Positions 63,262 to 64,000 of a stretch of 64,000 nt of DNA are shown one piece after another. Below the pieces are notes generated by a model. That model worked only from the letters and a program-made list of their open reading frames with translations. It was not told the origin of the DNA and did no database searches. The DNA is from Plasmodium relictum (taxonomy: Eukaryota > Apicomplexa > Aconoidasida > Haemosporida > Plasmodiidae). A program made the position numbers and the translations under genes. The DNA lies in contig NC_041689.1 of NCBI RefSeq assembly GCF_900005765.1, forward strand, positions 1,769,712 to 1,833,711. Reading direction: 5' to 3'. Each line of letters opens with the position of its first letter. Position 1 is the stretch's first letter.

Positions 63262-64000
63262 TGATTTATTAATTGCCCGTTTAATGACTTTGCTAGAGTA
63301 TTAAACAAACAAATTAATAAAGAGCATGTATAACTAAGTATACGTTTATATATATATATTCGTTTTTATTATATATATATATACTGTTTTCTTATGATGC
63401 ATAATATTTAATTGAAGTTAAATTTTACTGCATCTTTTAATAAACCTATTAACAGTTATAAATGAGTTTTTATTTACAAAGAATTAATATCTTCTTTTAA
63501 TTAAAAACATACAAACAATTTATAACAATTTATTAAGTCAAAATTTTATGATATTCAATGTTATTTCAAGATATACATTGAATAATACATAAACATTTCT
63601 CTTATCTCTTAAGTTTTTAATAAGTTAACATTTCTTTCTTTTAATTTTTATTTACACTAAAAATTAAAACATATTATAACATAACATAACATCTTTTCAA
63701 AACTCTTCAAAAAAAAAAAATATATTAATTTTTTTTTTTTTTTTTAATTACAAAGATGTATATATATATAAATAAACAAACAAACAAAAAAAAATAACTT
63801 TATTTTTTTTTTTTTTATAAGACTAGCGTCAGTGCATGGCTAACTTGTACGTATACAACTAGCAACTAGCTTAGCATGCTACAAAAGGTTAATAATACCT
63901 TTTATTAACCATACTCCACCACTTAGGGGAAGTAATAATTTTATTTATATTTTATTTTCATTAGCTTGTTTTATGACCTCTAACCTTTTCTGTATTTCAT
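63262..64000 (-). mobile_element. 3' end of a third Ty3/Gypsy-type element (fossil, runs off the window)
   Basis: An A-type LTR at 63262-63911 (650 bp, both ends good) is followed by internal sequence matching that next to the 52.7-kb 3' LTR (ACTCCACCACTTAGGGGAAG). This is therefore an element-attached 3' LTR on the minus strand. The left flank GATAC should reappear beyond the other LTR if the element is complete. Nothing can be said about its coding state. Confidence 0.88.

Noticed and set aside
1-64000. Telomere repeats, tRNA or rRNA genes, CRISPR-like arrays
   Set aside because: No GGGTTYA-type telomere repeats, no cloverleaf-like G+C-rich segments and no regular spacer arrays were seen.

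Overview
The base composition is extremely A+T-rich. Long Asn/Lys homopolymer-like tracts, short introns with T-rich acceptors, a conserved Plasmodium-type CCCH zinc-finger gene at the left edge and Ty3/Gypsy-type LTR retrotransposon remains point to an avian-malaria Plasmodium (P. relictum / P. gallinaceum group). Mammalian Plasmodium genomes are not known for such elements. The window looks like a core-to-subtelomere boundary: core gene on the left, species-specific genes, gene wrecks and retroelement debris to the right. Species assignment is inference; no search was run.

Layout. 1-3.6 kb: 3' part of a CCCH zinc-finger protein with a ~1000-residue Asn-rich tail. 3.6-9.3 kb: A+T-rich spacer with one long open frame that may be an exon or relic (about 4.9-5.3 kb). 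9.3-13.7 kb: first cluster of solo LTRs. 13.7-22 kb: LTR-free, gene-poor spacer with a low-complexity ATTACA-like patch at 16.4-16.7 kb. 22-31 kb: dense, nested LTR debris including a decayed plus-strand retrotransposon (gag pieces, pol with RT and RNase H). 32.2-35.2 kb: a four-exon minus-strand gene with signal peptide and a 33-unit heptad array. 38.7-45.3 kb: a second LTR cluster plus a Trp-rich gene wreck (41.3-42 kb). 47.9-49.7 kb: a plus-strand paralogue of the four-exon gene. 50.3-57.5 kb: a third LTR cluster containing a minus-strand retrotransposon (integrase, RNase H, end of RT) into which two plus-strand LTRs are nested. 58.7-59.1 kb: another degenerate Trp/Glu-rich gene remnant. 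61.4-64 kb: more LTRs, with the 3' end of a third retrotransposon running off the right edge.

The LTRs (called here types A, B and C) are about 520-650 bp. They begin with a TGGTTAATAA palindrome and end ...AATTAATAAATCA. They share both ends but differ in the middle. Many solo copies have clear 5-bp target-site duplications (ATATC, GGATA, ACTAT twice, ATTAA, CTATT, CTAGT, GTTCT, ATACC). The last ~60 bp of the LTR folds into a hairpin whose stem changes by compensating pairs between copies. This covarying structure is the most unusual signal in the window.

The two intact-looking accessory genes (32-35 kb minus, 48-50 kb plus) are divergent members of one family, sharing the C-terminal FALFY...II...TIEE block. 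One carries a heptad-repeat region that the other lacks. I could not assign the family a published name.
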